From Deinobacterium chartae (GTDB lineage: Bacteria > Deinococcota > Deinococci > Deinococcales > Deinococcaceae): a stretch of 64,000 nt of DNA. How positions within the stretch are numbered: the first letter of the stretch is position 1; each line of letters starts with the position of its first letter. Under the pieces are notes generated by a model. That model was given only the letters and a program-made list of their open reading frames with translations. It was not told where the DNA came from and did not search any database. Where the stretch lies: NCBI RefSeq assembly GCF_014202645.1, contig NZ_JACHHG010000004.1:248001-312000 (forward strand), in the 5' to 3' direction. The translations under genes were made by a program, and so were the position numbers. Shown piece after piece: positions 9,577-18,516 of this stretch.

Positions 9577-11166
9577 CTACTCGAGGGTGACGAGGTAGTC
9601 GTACAGGTCCGGGCCGCCCGTGTGGAACTCGGCCTCGAGGTTGGGGAAACGCTCTTCCAGGTGCGACTGCAGCGTGCCGAGCTGTTCCTCGGTCACGTTG
9701 GGACCGCTGAACACGGTGAGGATGTCCTGGGTGGCGTACACCTTCTCGAGCATGGCGATCACCGCCTCCTCGGGCGAGCCGCCCGCGTGCGCCAGTTCGT
9801 CGTCGCGCAGGCCGATGACCTCGCCCTCGCGGACGTCGTACTCGCCCAGCTGCACCGTGCGCGAGGCGCGGGTGACCTCGAGGGTCGTGACCCGCGCGGC
9901 GCTCTCCTGCATGGCGGCCGCCAGCGTCTCGGTGTCCTCGTCCTCGTTGAAGGAGATGGCAGCTCCCAGGCCCTGACCGAGCGTCTTGGTGGGCAGCACG
10001 ACCGCGCGGCCTCCTAGCAGTTCGGCGGCCTTCTGCGCGGCCATCACCACGTTCTTGTTGTTGGGCAGCACGATCACCTTATGGGCGGTCACGCTGCGTA
10101 CCGCGTCCACGATGTCTTGCACCGAGGGGTTCTGGGTCTGCCCGCCCGAGACCACCCGCGCGCCCAGCGAGCGGAAGATCTTGACCAGGCCGTATCCGGC
10201 GGCGACGGCCACCAGGCCGTTTTGTGGGGTCTCGGCTTCGGCGCGGGCGGCCGCTCCGGCCATCGAGAGGATCTCGGTGTGCTGTTCGGACATGTCCTCG
10301 ACCTTGGTGCGCACCATGGTGCCGTAGCGCGCCACGGTTGCCAGCAGCTGGTCGGGCTCGTTGGTGTGGATGTGGCCTTTGACGAAGCCCTCGGCACCCA
10401 CCACCAGCAGCGAGTCACCGAAATCCTGCACCAGTTCGCGGATCTTCTCGACCGGCACGGTGGCCTTTTCCATCAGAAACTCGGTGCAGTAGCCGAACTC
10501 CTCGTGCTCGAGGCTCTGCGCGGCGTAGCTCTCGACGGCCGGAGCCTCGGGAAGCGCTTTGCCCTCGAGGTAGCCCAGCACGCCCTCGAGGACGTACAGG
10601 TAGCCCTGGCCGCCCGAGTCCACCACCCCGGCCTGCTTGAGGACCGGCAGCAGTTCGGGCGTGCGCTCCAGGCCCGCCCGTCCGCTGGTGAGGGCGTCGT
10701 GCAGCACCTCGAGCGGGGTGGCGCCGCGCGAGTTGCGCGCGCCCTCGCCGACCTCGCGGGCGACGGTGAGGATCGTGCCCTCGACCGGCTTCATCACGGC
10801 GGCGTAACCGCTCTGCGCGGCCTTCTCGAGGGCGCGCGCCAGCGTGCGGCCGTCCACCGTCTTGACGCTGCGGATGGTTTCGGAGAAGCCCTTGAGCAGC
10901 TGCGAGAGGATCACGCCCGAGTTGCCGCGTGCGCCCAGCAGGCCGCCGTAGGAGATGGCGCGGGCCACGCTTTCCATGTCGTTCTCGTCGCAGGTGTCGA
11001 GTTCGCGGCGCACCGACTGCAGGGTCAGGTGCATGTTGGTGCCGGTGTCGCCGTCCGGAACCGGGTAGACGTTGAGGGCGTTCACCTGTTCGCGGTAGAC
11101 CCCCAGCCAGTCGGTGGCGAAGCGCAGGGCAGCGGCCAGGTCAGCGGGACGCAGGGCCTCAGGCAT
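9577..11166 (-). CDS. YloV/FakA-like DAK2 (DhaL) domain kinase subunit
   Basis: A 529-residue protein with an N-terminal DhaL/DAK2 ATP-binding domain (NVYPVPDGDTGTNM at 32-45, GARGNSGVILSQ, VDSGGQGYL) and a C-terminal FakA-type region. The family includes FakA, which with a DegV/FakB protein phosphorylates fatty acids for phospholipid synthesis. No fakB is in the window. As in many Gram-positives it follows an asp23 gene, here overlapping it by 8 bp. ATG 11164-11166. Confidence 0.9.
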   Translation of the reverse strand: MPEALRPADLAAALRFATDWLGVYREQVNALNVYPVPDGDTGTNMHLTLQSVRRELDTCDENDMESVARAISYGGLLGARGNSGVILSQLLKGFSETIRSVKTVDGRTLARALEKAAQSGYAAVMKPVEGTILTVAREVGEGARNSRGATPLEVLHDALTSGRAGLERTPELLPVLKQAGVVDSGGQGYLYVLEGVLGYLEGKALPEAPAVESYAAQSLEHEEFGYCTEFLMEKATVPVEKIRELVQDFGDSLLVVGAEGFVKGHIHTNEPDQLLATVARYGTMVRTKVEDMSEQHTEILSMAGAAARAEAETPQNGLVAVAAGYGLVKIFRSLGARVVSGGQTQNPSVQDIVDAVRSVTAHKVIVLPNNKNVVMAAQKAAELLGGRAVVLPTKTLGQGLGAAISFNEDEDTETLAAAMQESAARVTTLEVTRASRTVQLGEYDVREGEVIGLRDDELAHAGGSPEEAVIAMLEKVYATQDILTVFSGPNVTEEQLGTLQSHLEERFPNLEAEFHTGGPDLYDYLVTLE

Positions 11167-11494
11167 GGCTGACCCCCACCGCGTGCACCGTGGTCTTGGA
11201 AATGGTGAGACCTGCGGCGGTCTTGACCGCGTTTTCCACGCGCTCGGCGACGTTTTCCGCGACGGTGGGAATGTTCACGCCGTAGGCCATGACCACGTAC
11301 AAGTCGGCGGTGTAGGTGCCGTCGGCGTTGCGGTGAATGACCACGCCGTCGCGTGCCTGGTTGCGGCCCAGGATTTTCTGGAGGCCTTCTTTGAGGTTGG
11401 CGGGGGCCATGCCGACCACGCCCGGAACCTCGTGCGCGGCCAGGCCGATCAGCGACGCCAGGGCCGCCTCGGTGATGGTGATGTTGCCTTTCAA
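11159..11494 (-). CDS. Asp23/Gls24 family envelope protein
   Basis: A 111-residue protein of the DUF322/Asp23 family. It has the typical start ITITEAALASLIGLAAHEVPGVVGM, a central DLYVVMAYG strand and a C-terminal amphipathic helix (VAENVAERVENAVKT). Staphylococcal Asp23 is a membrane-associated envelope-stress protein; its exact role is unresolved. The start is TTG 11492-11494 with GGGAGGT about ten bases upstream. It is coupled to yloV, the conserved pair. Confidence 0.9.
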   Translation of the reverse strand: MKGNITITEAALASLIGLAAHEVPGVVGMAPANLKEGLQKILGRNQARDGVVIHRNADGTYTADLYVVMAYGVNIPTVAENVAERVENAVKTAAGLTISKTTVHAVGVSHA

Positions 11495-11623
11495 GTCGTC
11501 TGACCTCCCGGGTGCCCCAAAAGGGGGTGCCCTGTCGTGTTCACGTGATCCGAGACGGCCGTGGGTGCCTGCCAGGCGTAGATCTGTGCCGTCCCGACGT
11601 TGTTACCCAGTATACAAAGCGAA
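11495..11623 (-). promoter_or_regulatory. leader of the asp23-yloV-mur operon
   Basis: On the minus strand TATACT (11609-11614) is a likely -10, implying a leader of roughly 100 nt before the TTG start of asp23. No riboswitch fold is recognised. The rest of the gap down to ald holds only the ald hairpin. Confidence 0.35.
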
Positions 11624-11643
11624 CTCCCCGCTCGGGCGGGGAG
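11624..11643 (-). terminator. hairpin after ald
   Basis: 8-bp arms CTCCCCGC/GCGGGGAG with loop TCGG, 36 bp beyond the ald stop. The following U-tract is weak. Confidence 0.5.
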
Positions 11644-11679
11644 CGATGAGAAACGCTTCAGTGTGCAGGAAGCCGGACT

Positions 11680-12795
11680 TCAGGCGCGGGCGACCAGGGC
11701 CTCGTGCGGCGGGGTGAAGGGCAGGCCGAAGGCGTCGGCCACGCCGCGGAAGGTGAGCTGGCCGTGGGCGGTGTTGAGGCCCAGCATCAGCGCCGGGTCG
11801 GCCTCGAGGGCTTTCACGCCGTGGTCGGCGAGCATCAGCACGTAGCGGATGGTCTGGTTGGTGAGCGCGAAGGTCGAGGTGCGCGGCACCGCGCCGGGCA
11901 TGTTGGCCACGCCGTAGTGCACGATGCCGTCTACCACGTAGGTGGGGTCGTCGTGGGTGGTGGCGTGGATGGTCTGCACGCAGCCGCCCTGGTCCACGGC
12001 GACGTCCACGATGACCGAGCCTTCCTGCATCAGGGAGAGCATGTCGCGGGTGATCAGGTGCGGGGCCTTGGCGCCGGGGATCAGCACGGCACCGACCACC
12101 AAGTCGGCGGTGGCGATCGCGGCGCGCACGTTCTCCTCGGTCGAGGTGAGCGTCACCAGACGGCCGCCGAACACGTCATCGAGGTACTGCAGGCGGCGGT
12201 GCGACACGTCGAGCACGGTGACCTGGGCACCCAGGCCCAGCGCCATCTTGATGGCGTTGGTGCCCACCACGCCGCCGCCGATCACGGTGACCTTGCCGGG
12301 GGCCACGCCGGGAACGCCGCCCAGCAGCACGCCCTTGCCGCCGTTGGGCTTTTGCAGGTGATAAGCGCCCGCCTGCACGGCCAGGCGGCCGGCGACCTCG
12401 GACATGGGGGTGAGCAGCGGCAGCGCGCCGTCGGAGGTCTGCACGGTCTCGTAGGCCACCGCCACGGTGCCGGCCTGCAGCAGCGCGTCGGTCAGCGGGC
12501 GGTCGGCGGCGAGGTGCAGGTAGGTGAACAGCAGCAGGTCAGGGCGCAGGTACTTGTACTCAGAGGCGATGGGCTCCTTGACCTTTACGACCATCTCGGC
12601 GGCCCAGGCCTCCTCGGCGCTGCCAAGAACCGCTCCGGCAGCCTCGTAGTCGGCGTCCGAGATGCCCGAGCCGACCCCGGCCGAGCGTTCCACGATCACC
12701 GTGTGGCCGCGGCGCACCAGGGTGGCGACGCCACCGGCGGTGAGGGCCACGCGGTTTTCCTTGACCTTGATTTCCTTGGGCAGACCAATGCGCAT
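11680..12795 (-). CDS. ald: alanine dehydrogenase
   Basis: A 371-residue NAD-dependent enzyme interconverting L-alanine and pyruvate plus ammonia. The N-terminal catalytic domain has [17 protein letters not shown] (substrate Lys) and TYLHLAAD (catalytic His). The Rossmann loop is GGGVVGTNA and DVAVDQGG follows. ATG 12793-12795 is chosen because the protein begins MRIGLPKE as in the family and AAAGG lies upstream. It is monocistronic. It may feed on amino acids imported by the transporters further right, which is inference. Confidence 0.97.
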   Translation of the reverse strand: MRIGLPKEIKVKENRVALTAGGVATLVRRGHTVIVERSAGVGSGISDADYEAAGAVLGSAEEAWAAEMVVKVKEPIASEYKYLRPDLLLFTYLHLAADRPLTDALLQAGTVAVAYETVQTSDGALPLLTPMSEVAGRLAVQAGAYHLQKPNGGKGVLLGGVPGVAPGKVTVIGGGVVGTNAIKMALGLGAQVTVLDVSHRRLQYLDDVFGGRLVTLTSTEENVRAAIATADLVVGAVLIPGAKAPHLITRDMLSLMQEGSVIVDVAVDQGGCVQTIHATTHDDPTYVVDGIVHYGVANMPGAVPRTSTFALTNQTIRYVLMLADHGVKALEADPALMLGLNTAHGQLTFRGVADAFGLPFTPPHEALVARA

Positions 12796-12902
12796 ACGTC
12801 CGGCCTTTCTTCGACGCGAACCGCGCCTGCGGATCGCGGAGAGGGAAGAGGTGTGGTGAACGGTCCGGCCTGCTCGCGGCCAGCGGGCGTTCATCCCGCC
12901 TG

Positions 12903-12932
12903 ACAATACTCCTAACGCCCGCTAGGTTGCAA
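12903..12932 (-). promoter_or_regulatory. putative ald promoter
   Basis: Minus strand TTGCAA (12927-12932), 18 nt, TATTGT (12903-12908), giving a leader of about 100 nt. The remaining 12933-13042 is AT-richer and I see no gene in it. Confidence 0.45.
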
Positions 12933-13042
12933 TGAGATAAGTGAAAGAAAAATGCGAATCCCTGAAGGAATGCCGTAAAATCGGCAGCTTACCATGAGAA
13001 TTTTGAGTTTAAACCCGGCTCAGGCTTCTGTGCGGATGCGGC

Positions 13043-14005
13043 TCAGCTCTGAGCCCAGGCGCGCACGACCTTCCACTGCCCTCCGAGCGCGTCCGCCACG
13101 GCCACCAACGCGCCGGCGTGCGTGATCAGATAGCGCCCCTCGAGGTCTGTGGCCGGACGTTTGCCGTCGCGCAACGCCCTGGCCAGCTGCGGGTCCGCTT
13201 CGAAGCGCGGCAGGTCGAGCGCCTCGAGATCGCTCAGGCCGGCTGACGCAGAGAGCTGCTCGAGGGATACGGCCTGCCCGAGTCCAAAACGGCCCACCCG
13301 GGTGCGCACCAGCCCGGTCAGGTGCGCGCGCGTTCCGAGCGCTTCGCCCAGGTCCCGCGCCAGCGAGCGCAGGTAGGTGCCGCTACCCACCCGCGCCCAC
13401 AGAACCAGCACCGGGAACTCGCCCAGGGCTGCGGGCAGCGTGAAGGCGCGCCCCGCTGCGTCCAGGTCCCAGCGTCCGTCCGGGGTGGGAGCAAAGCGCA
13501 GCGCTGCGGCCTGCCCTGGGTTTTGCGCCACCGCCAGCAGCCGCAGTTCGTGCAAGCTGACCGGGCGGGCGGGCAACTCCAGCGCGCCGCCCCGGCGCGC
13601 CACGTCGTAGGCGCGCACGCCCCCGACCGAGATGGCGCTGAACTGCGGCGGAACCTGCAACTGCTCGCCGACAAAGCCGGATAGCACCTCCTCGAGCCTT
13701 TCTCGCGAGGGCAGCGGTACCTGCGGGGCCTCCTCGAGGGGTCCTTCGGCGTCGAGGGTCCGGCTGCCTGCTCCTAAGGCCACAAAGGCCAGGTAGTCCT
13801 TGGAGTCGGCGGTCAGGAACTGCACCAGCTTGGTGGATTCCTCGGCGCAGACCACCAGCACGCCGGTCGCCAGCGGGTCCAGGGTGCCGGTGTGTCCTAC
13901 CCGGCGGGTGGCCAGCGCGCGGCGGGCGCGGGCCACCACGTCGTGCGAGGTGAGGCCCAGCGGCTTGTCGATCACGTAAACAGGCATCGTTTCAGTGTAG
14001 GTCAT
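13043..14005 (-). CDS. truB: TruB, tRNA pseudouridine-55 synthase
   Basis: A 320-residue enzyme isomerising U55 in the T-loop of tRNAs. It has the N-terminal DKPLGLTSHDVV, the catalytic Asp in GHTGTLDPLATG, KDYLAFVALG, PPQFSAI and GTYLRSLARDLG blocks. The start ATG 14003-14005 is preferred over ATG 13987 because AAGGGA lies about 7 nt upstream. Only 40 bp separate it from the divergent small membrane protein. Confidence 0.96.
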   Translation of the reverse strand: MTYTETMPVYVIDKPLGLTSHDVVARARRALATRRVGHTGTLDPLATGVLVVCAEESTKLVQFLTADSKDYLAFVALGAGSRTLDAEGPLEEAPQVPLPSRERLEEVLSGFVGEQLQVPPQFSAISVGGVRAYDVARRGGALELPARPVSLHELRLLAVAQNPGQAAALRFAPTPDGRWDLDAAGRAFTLPAALGEFPVLVLWARVGSGTYLRSLARDLGEALGTRAHLTGLVRTRVGRFGLGQAVSLEQLSASAGLSDLEALDLPRFEADPQLARALRDGKRPATDLEGRYLITHAGALVAVADALGGQWKVVRAWAQS

Positions 14006-14045
14006 CCGTGTCCCTTGTCGTGGTTCGGGATAAGGGTGCAGTAGC

Positions 14046-14429
14046 ATGAAGAAGATGCCGCGATTCCTCCACATCCTGAGCGCGCTGATCTACCTGCCCC
14101 TGGGGCTGGTGCTGTATTTCTACCCGGCCGAGGGAGCGCTCGGCCTGCTGCCCGCTGCGACCCCGCTGGTCTTTGTGCGGCTGGGCGGCGCGGTGCTGCT
14201 GGCCTGGACGCTGCAACTGCTGCTCGCCTCGCTGCACCCCTCGCGGGCCTCGAGCCTGGGGCTGGCGGTCTCGCAACTGCTGGTGGCCGCCACGCTGCTG
14301 CCCGCCGTGCTGGGCCGCAACGTTCCCGCGTCGGGTGCGCTGCTGGGCCCGACCCTGGTATTCTGCGGAGTGCTGGTCGTACTGGCCGTGCTGGGGCTGT
14401 GGTTTTTACCGCGCCCGAGGGAGCTGTGA
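14046..14429 (+). CDS. small four-helix membrane protein, unknown
   Basis: A 127-residue protein of four predicted membrane helices (about 7-27, 38-60, 68-88 and 98-120), with a basic N-terminus (MKKMPRFLH) and ending FLPRPREL. AAGGG lies about eight bases before the ATG. Its TGA overlaps the pseudouridine synthase ATG (TGATG), so the two are coupled. No family or function is recognised. Confidence 0.7.
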   Translation: MKKMPRFLHILSALIYLPLGLVLYFYPAEGALGLLPAATPLVFVRLGGAVLLAWTLQLLLASLHPSRASSLGLAVSQLLVAATLLPAVLGRNVPASGALLGPTLVFCGVLVVLAVLGLWFLPRPREL

Positions 14430-15175
14430 TGGAAAGACTACAGAAACTGCTGGCGCGCGGCGGGGTCGCCTCGAGGCGCGCCGCCGAGGACCTGATCCGC
14501 CGGGGCCGGGTGACCGTGAACGGCAAGGTCGCCAGCATCGGTGACTCGGCCGAGCCGAGCGACGATATCCGGGTGGACGGCAAGCCGCTGCAACTGTCCG
14601 AAGAGAAGCTGACCTTCATGCTGTACAAGCCCAGGGGCGTGGTGACCACCGCGCACGACGAGCTGGGCCGCGCGAACGTCCTCGAGCGCATGCCCAGGGT
14701 GCGCGGCCTGCACAGCGTGGGCCGCCTGGACCGCAACTCCGAGGGGCTGCTGCTGCTGACGACCGACGGCGACTTGACCCTGCGCATGACCCACCCGCGC
14801 TTCGAGCACGAGAAGGAGTACCGGGTCTGGACCCGCGAGCCGCTGAGCGACGCGGACCTGCAAGCCCTTGCCAGCGGCATCGAGCTCGAAGACGGCATGA
14901 CCCAGCCCGCGCAGGTGGAGCGGGCCGAGGGCGGCTTGTTCATCACCCTGCGCGAGGGCCGCAACCGGCAGGTGCGGCGTATGCTCGAGGCGGTCGGCTG
15001 CCCGGTCATGCGGCTGGTGCGCGTGCGCATGGGCGGGCTGTTCCTGGGCGACCTGCGCCCGGGCGAGTACCGCACGCTCTCCGACGACGACCTCGCCTAC
15101 CTGACCGGTGAGAAGACCATGTCGCCCGGACAGCTGCGCCGCGAGCGCGAACTGATGTATCAGCGCTGGGACTGA
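14429..15175 (+). CDS. RsuA/RluB/RluE-family 23S/16S rRNA pseudouridine synthase
   Basis: A 248-residue protein with an N-terminal S4 RNA-binding domain (residues 1-60, QKLLARGGVASRRAAEDLI) and a pseudouridine synthase domain. The catalytic Asp is in GRLDRNSEGLLLLT, with YKPRGVVTT before it and EGRNRQVRRMLEAVG after. RluB-like (23S U2605) is the likeliest role, but RsuA/RluE cannot be excluded. The start ATG overlaps the upstream stop. A hairpin with a T-run follows 14 bp after the stop. Confidence 0.92.
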   Translation: MERLQKLLARGGVASRRAAEDLIRRGRVTVNGKVASIGDSAEPSDDIRVDGKPLQLSEEKLTFMLYKPRGVVTTAHDELGRANVLERMPRVRGLHSVGRLDRNSEGLLLLTTDGDLTLRMTHPRFEHEKEYRVWTREPLSDADLQALASGIELEDGMTQPAQVERAEGGLFITLREGRNRQVRRMLEAVGCPVMRLVRVRMGGLFLGDLRPGEYRTLSDDDLAYLTGEKTMSPGQLRRERELMYQRWD

Positions 15176-15188
15176 CCGGCTGCTGCGG

Positions 15189-15215
15189 ACCCGCATAAAT
15201 GCGGGTTCTTTTTTT
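15189..15215 (+). terminator. intrinsic terminator of the pseudouridine synthase operon
   Basis: ACCCGCAT/ATGCGGGT stem followed by TTC and seven T. Classic rho-independent form. Confidence 0.85.
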
Positions 15216-15248
15216 GTGCTCGCACCGGTCGGCATGACCCTTTGCCGA

Positions 15249-15270
15249 CGCGGCCTGCCAAAAGGCCGCG
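15249..15270. repeat. second hairpin before the GNAT gene
   Basis: CGCGGCCT and AGGCCGCG arms around a 6-nt loop, between the terminator above and the next promoter. No U-tract; role unknown. Confidence 0.35.
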
Positions 15271-15338
15271 CCGCCGCGCCGGGGATCGTGTGACCTCGAG
15301 GTGATCCGCAGGCTTTACCCGGAGGTGTATCGGCGCGT

Positions 15339-15344
15339 TAAACT
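15339..15344 (+). promoter_or_regulatory. leaderless-type -10 (TAAACT) of the GNAT gene
   Basis: TAAACT ends 6 nt before ATG 15351; there is no purine-rich ribosome site. Confidence 0.5.
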
Positions 15345-15350
15345 CGCCCC

Positions 15351-15806
15351 ATGCCCCCGCGCTCTCATCTTGCCCTGCAACGTCGCTTCGAGGATCCCGA
15401 GCTGCGCCAGACCCTACGCGAACGCCTGGGCGAGCACAACGTCTCGGCCAGTCCCGCCTTTGCCCGCACGGTCGTCTCGGACCTCGAGCTGCCGTTTCCG
15501 CTCGAGATCTACCTGCTCGAGGGCGAGGAGCTGCGCGCAGGGATCGCCGGGCAGGTGCGGCGCGCGTGGCTGGACATCGATTTTTTCTGGGTGACCGACG
15601 CTCTGCGCGGCGGCGGGGTAGGCCGCGCGCTGCTCAGGGACCTCGAGGGTCGGGCACGCGCTGTGGGAGCGCGTTACGCCCGGCTGACCACCTTCGACTT
15701 CCAGGCCCGCCCTTTTTACGAGCGCCAGGGCTACAGCGTATACGGCATCCTCGAGGATTACCCGCCGGGATGCACGCTGTTTTACCTGCGTAAGACCCTG
15801 CGCTGA
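15351..15806 (+). CDS. GNAT acetyltransferase
   Basis: A 151-residue single-domain N-acetyltransferase. The acetyl-CoA loop is [14 protein letters not shown] near residues 86-99, preceded by the strand LDIDFFWV and followed by LTTFDFQARPFYERQGY, the usual motif B. The C-terminus LFYLRKTL is also typical. There is no signal peptide. Substrate is unknown; the ARPFYERQGY form occurs in many small-molecule and peptide acetyltransferases. Probably monocistronic, 95 bp before an SD-led GNAT gene. Confidence 0.88.
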   Translation: MPPRSHLALQRRFEDPELRQTLRERLGEHNVSASPAFARTVVSDLELPFPLEIYLLEGEELRAGIAGQVRRAWLDIDFFWVTDALRGGGVGRALLRDLEGRARAVGARYARLTTFDFQARPFYERQGYSVYGILEDYPPGCTLFYLRKTLR

Positions 15807-15901
15807 GCGCCGCGCTGCCCCGCCTGAGCCACACGGCGGATGGTCAGGGGCGCGCCCGCACCGCACAATCTTCTAACCCGCCCAGCGGGCCAGGAGGAGC
15901 C

Positions 15902-16882
15902 ATGACCATGACCACCGTGAGTTTCAGGCCGTTTACCGAGGCGGACTACCCCACGCTGCTCGAGCTGATGAACGCCGCCTATCCGGATACACCCCGCTAC
16001 GAGCAGGACGTGCGGCTGTTCGACCAGCAGCGCGATCCGCAGGCGCGTTTCGTGCGCGATCTGATGCAGGTGGGCGACCGGGTCGTCGCGGCGGGAGAGT
16101 ACGAAACCCACCGCGCGCTGCCCCGGGCTGGCCGCCTGGCCCTGCGGCTGTTCGTGCCGCGCGCGCAGTGGGGACAGGGGCTGGAGGTCCCGTTGTTCGA
16201 TCACCTGCTGGCCCGCGCCCTCGAGGAAGGGCCCAGCGGACTGGACACCTCGGTCCCCGAGAACTCCTGGGAGCTGCCGTTTTTGCAGGAGCGGGGGTTT
16301 CGCGAGACCGAACGCATGTGGCACTCGGTGCTGGACCTGTCGACCTTCGATGCGGCCCCGTTCGTGCGTTTCCGGCAGCGGGCCGCGTCGGCGGGCGTCA
16401 GCCTGCGGCCGCTGGACACCCTTGCGCGGGACGAGGCCTTCCAGCGCCGGATGTACGCTGCCATCAGCGAGATCTTGCTGGACCTGCCGTCGGCCACGCC
16501 CTTTGAGCCCTGGCCGTTCGAGCTGTGGCAGGAGCGGGCCTGGAACCACCCGCTGCGGCGTCACGACCTGACCTTGCTGGCCCTCGAGGGCGACGAGATC
16601 GTGGGCATCGCAGAACTGTACGGGACGCACGAGCCCGGAGCCCTGCGCATCGGGCTGACCGGCGTGCGCCGCCCCTGGCGGCGGCGTGGCGTGGCGCAGG
16701 CCCTCAAGCTCGAGGGAACCCTGCGTGCCCGTGAGGCCGGGTTCGAGCGTGTCCGCACGGTCAACCACTCGGTCAATCGCCCGATGCTCGCCATCAACGA
16801 GGCGATGGGCTTCGTCAAAGAGCCGGCCACCGTTCACCTGGCGCTGGACCTCGGCGCGCCTGGCCCCCGCAGCGAGAGCTAG
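15902..16882 (+). CDS. two-domain GNAT acetyltransferase
   Basis: A 326-residue protein with two GNAT folds in tandem. The N-terminal half is degenerate, with no clear acetyl-CoA loop, while the C-terminal half carries RRPWRRRGVAQALKLE and TVNHSVNRPMLAINEAMGF. AGGAGG precedes ATG 15902. The layout resembles mycothiol-synthase-like double GNATs, but nothing shows that substrate. Its TAG stop shares the tetramer CTAG with the convergent hydrolase stop (4-bp overlap). Confidence 0.88.
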   Translation: MTMTTVSFRPFTEADYPTLLELMNAAYPDTPRYEQDVRLFDQQRDPQARFVRDLMQVGDRVVAAGEYETHRALPRAGRLALRLFVPRAQWGQGLEVPLFDHLLARALEEGPSGLDTSVPENSWELPFLQERGFRETERMWHSVLDLSTFDAAPFVRFRQRAASAGVSLRPLDTLARDEAFQRRMYAAISEILLDLPSATPFEPWPFELWQERAWNHPLRRHDLTLLALEGDEIVGIAELYGTHEPGALRIGLTGVRRPWRRRGVAQALKLEGTLRAREAGFERVRTVNHSVNRPMLAINEAMGFVKEPATVHLALDLGAPGPRSES

Positions 16883-17601
16883 CCGGGGATTTCGACCGGG
16901 AGCTGTAAGAAGGCCGCTGCGCTTTGGGCCAGCAGGGTCAGCGGAGCGCGCTCGAGCGGGTGCGGGGTATTTGGCAGTACCGCCAGGCTGCCGTGCCGCA
17001 GGGCGCGGTAGGCCCCGGCGGTCTCCTCGAGGCTGACCGTCGCGTCGCGGTCTCCGACCGCCAGCAACACCGGAATTTCCAGGGCCTCGAGGTCCGGGGT
17101 GGTCACTGCGGGACGCTCGCCCAGCCCGGTCATCAGGTCCGCCGTGGCCCGCAGCAGCGCCGCCCAGCGGTCGGCACCGTGGCGGTCGCTCAGCAGCTGT
17201 GCGAAGCGCGGTACTTTCTGTTGCAGCTTTTCCGGGTCGAGCATGCTGCGCTCGCGCGCGGCCACTTCGGGCGTCCAGGCCAATTTGGTCGCCAGGGCCA
17301 GTACCCGTCCGACCCGCTCGGGTCGGTGGCGGGCCAGCCACAGTGCCAGATAGCCGCCCAGGCTGTACCCCACGAAGTCGGCCCGTGTGGTGCCGCGCTC
17401 CTCGAGGTCGCGCAGCACGCCCAGCGCCAGGGATTCCACCGCGAGGCCGCCGCTGGGCAGCGGAGAGGGACCGTGGCCCTCGAGGTGCGGGGTGATCAGC
17501 GGGCGGCCGGGGAGCAGCGCGCCCAGGGCGTCCCGGAGCGGGTACATGGTTTCGGCGCTGCCCAGCGCACCGTGCAGCAGGACCACGGGAGTCTCGGACA
17601 T
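16879..17601 (-). CDS. alpha/beta-fold hydrolase
   Basis: A 240-residue hydrolase. The oxyanion HG is in VVLLHGALGS, the nucleophile elbow is GYSLGG near residue 95, the acid is in VGDRDATV, and the catalytic His is in NTPHPLERAP near the end. The short cap and size resemble MenH/carboxylesterase-type enzymes, and substrate is not predictable. ATG 17601 is chosen because TACGAT lies 6 nt upstream; longer in-frame starts would add about 17 residues of no recognisable homology. Convergent with the GNAT gene. Confidence 0.9.
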   Translation of the reverse strand: MSETPVVLLHGALGSAETMYPLRDALGALLPGRPLITPHLEGHGPSPLPSGGLAVESLALGVLRDLEERGTTRADFVGYSLGGYLALWLARHRPERVGRVLALATKLAWTPEVAARERSMLDPEKLQQKVPRFAQLLSDRHGADRWAALLRATADLMTGLGERPAVTTPDLEALEIPVLLAVGDRDATVSLEETAGAYRALRHGSLAVLPNTPHPLERAPLTLLAQSAAAFLQLPVEIPG

Positions 17602-17607
17602 GCGGGT

Positions 17608-17613
17608 ATCGTA
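17608..17613 (-). promoter_or_regulatory. leaderless-type -10 (TACGAT) of the hydrolase
   Basis: Minus strand TACGAT ends 6 nt before ATG 17601. Confidence 0.5.
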
Positions 17614-17692
17614 ACCCGAATCGAAGTTCTCCGTTCGGGGAATGTTCGGCAAGAACGAACGCCTGGCCGCTAGGTTAAGGATGCATTAAAAA

Positions 17693-17715
17693 AGCCGCTC
17701 CCACTGGGAGCGGCT
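17693..17715 (-). terminator. intrinsic terminator of the Bax-inhibitor-1 gene
   Basis: 10-bp arms AGCCGCTCCC/GGGAGCGGCT with loop ACT; on the minus strand a T-run follows the stem. Confidence 0.8.
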
Positions 17716-17729
17716 GACCGAAGCGCGCT

Positions 17730-18458
17730 TTACTCGCGGCGTCCGCCGGCGAAGCCGAACAGGCGCAGCAGCATCAGGAACAGGTTGATGAAGTCCAGGT
17801 ACAGCGTCAGCGCACCGAAAACAGCCATCTTTTCGCCCACTTCGCCGCTCACGCCGCCCACCGAGCCGTCCCAGCCGTCTCCGGCAGGGCCGTACTGCGC
17901 GATGGCCTTGAGCTTCTGGATGTCGTAGGCGGTCAGGGCCGCGAAGATGATCACGCCTACGGCCGAGATGATGAAGGCCAGCGGACCGCTCTGCAAGAAG
18001 AGGTTGACCACCATGGCGATCAGCAGGCCGATCAGGGCCATGAAGGCGATCGAACCGACCTTGGTCAGGTCCACCTTGGTGGTGTAACCGATCAGGGCCA
18101 TGGCACCGAACATGCCCGCAGCGGTCACGAAGGCCGAGGCGATGGCGGTGTCGGTGTACACGAGGAAGATCCTGGACAGGGTCAGGCCGTTGAGGGCCGA
18201 GTACACCGCGAACAGCACGCCCGCCACCGTGGCCGAGACGCGCGGCAGCAGGAAGCCGAAGCCGAACACCAGGGCCAACTGGACCAGCAGCAGTGGCAAG
18301 ATCGCGCCGGCCACGAAGCTCATCAGCGAGGCACTCGAGACGGTGTACCACGCGACCACGGCGGTCAGGACCAGACCCGCCGCCATCCAGGTGAAGGTGC
18401 GGTTGAAAAACGCCCGCAGGTTCGACGCCGAGGCCGTAACTCTCTGGGTATCGTACAT
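17730..18458 (-). CDS. Bax inhibitor-1/YccA family membrane protein
   Basis: A 242-residue protein with seven hydrophobic helices and the TMBIM/BI-1 pattern: an N-terminal FFNRTFTWMAAGLVLTA, a central TALTAYDIQKLK containing the conserved Asp, and LTLYLDFINLFLMLLRLFG at the end. Bacterial homologues such as YetJ are pH-gated calcium-leak channels, while YccA modulates FtsH; either could apply. TACAAT lies 5 nt before the ATG. Monocistronic with its own terminator. Confidence 0.92.
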   Translation of the reverse strand: MYDTQRVTASASNLRAFFNRTFTWMAAGLVLTAVVAWYTVSSASLMSFVAGAILPLLLVQLALVFGFGFLLPRVSATVAGVLFAVYSALNGLTLSRIFLVYTDTAIASAFVTAAGMFGAMALIGYTTKVDLTKVGSIAFMALIGLLIAMVVNLFLQSGPLAFIISAVGVIIFAALTAYDIQKLKAIAQYGPAGDGWDGSVGGVSGEVGEKMAVFGALTLYLDFINLFLMLLRLFGFAGGRRE

Positions 18459-18463
18459 ACCTT

Positions 18464-18469
18464 ATTGTA
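18464..18469 (-). promoter_or_regulatory. leaderless-type -10 (TACAAT) of the Bax-inhibitor-1 gene
   Basis: TACAAT ends 5 nt before ATG 18458 on the minus strand. Confidence 0.5.
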
Positions 18470-18516
18470 CGAGATCCACGCTCCGGAGTTGCGTGCCCAT
18501 GCCCCAGGACAACCGC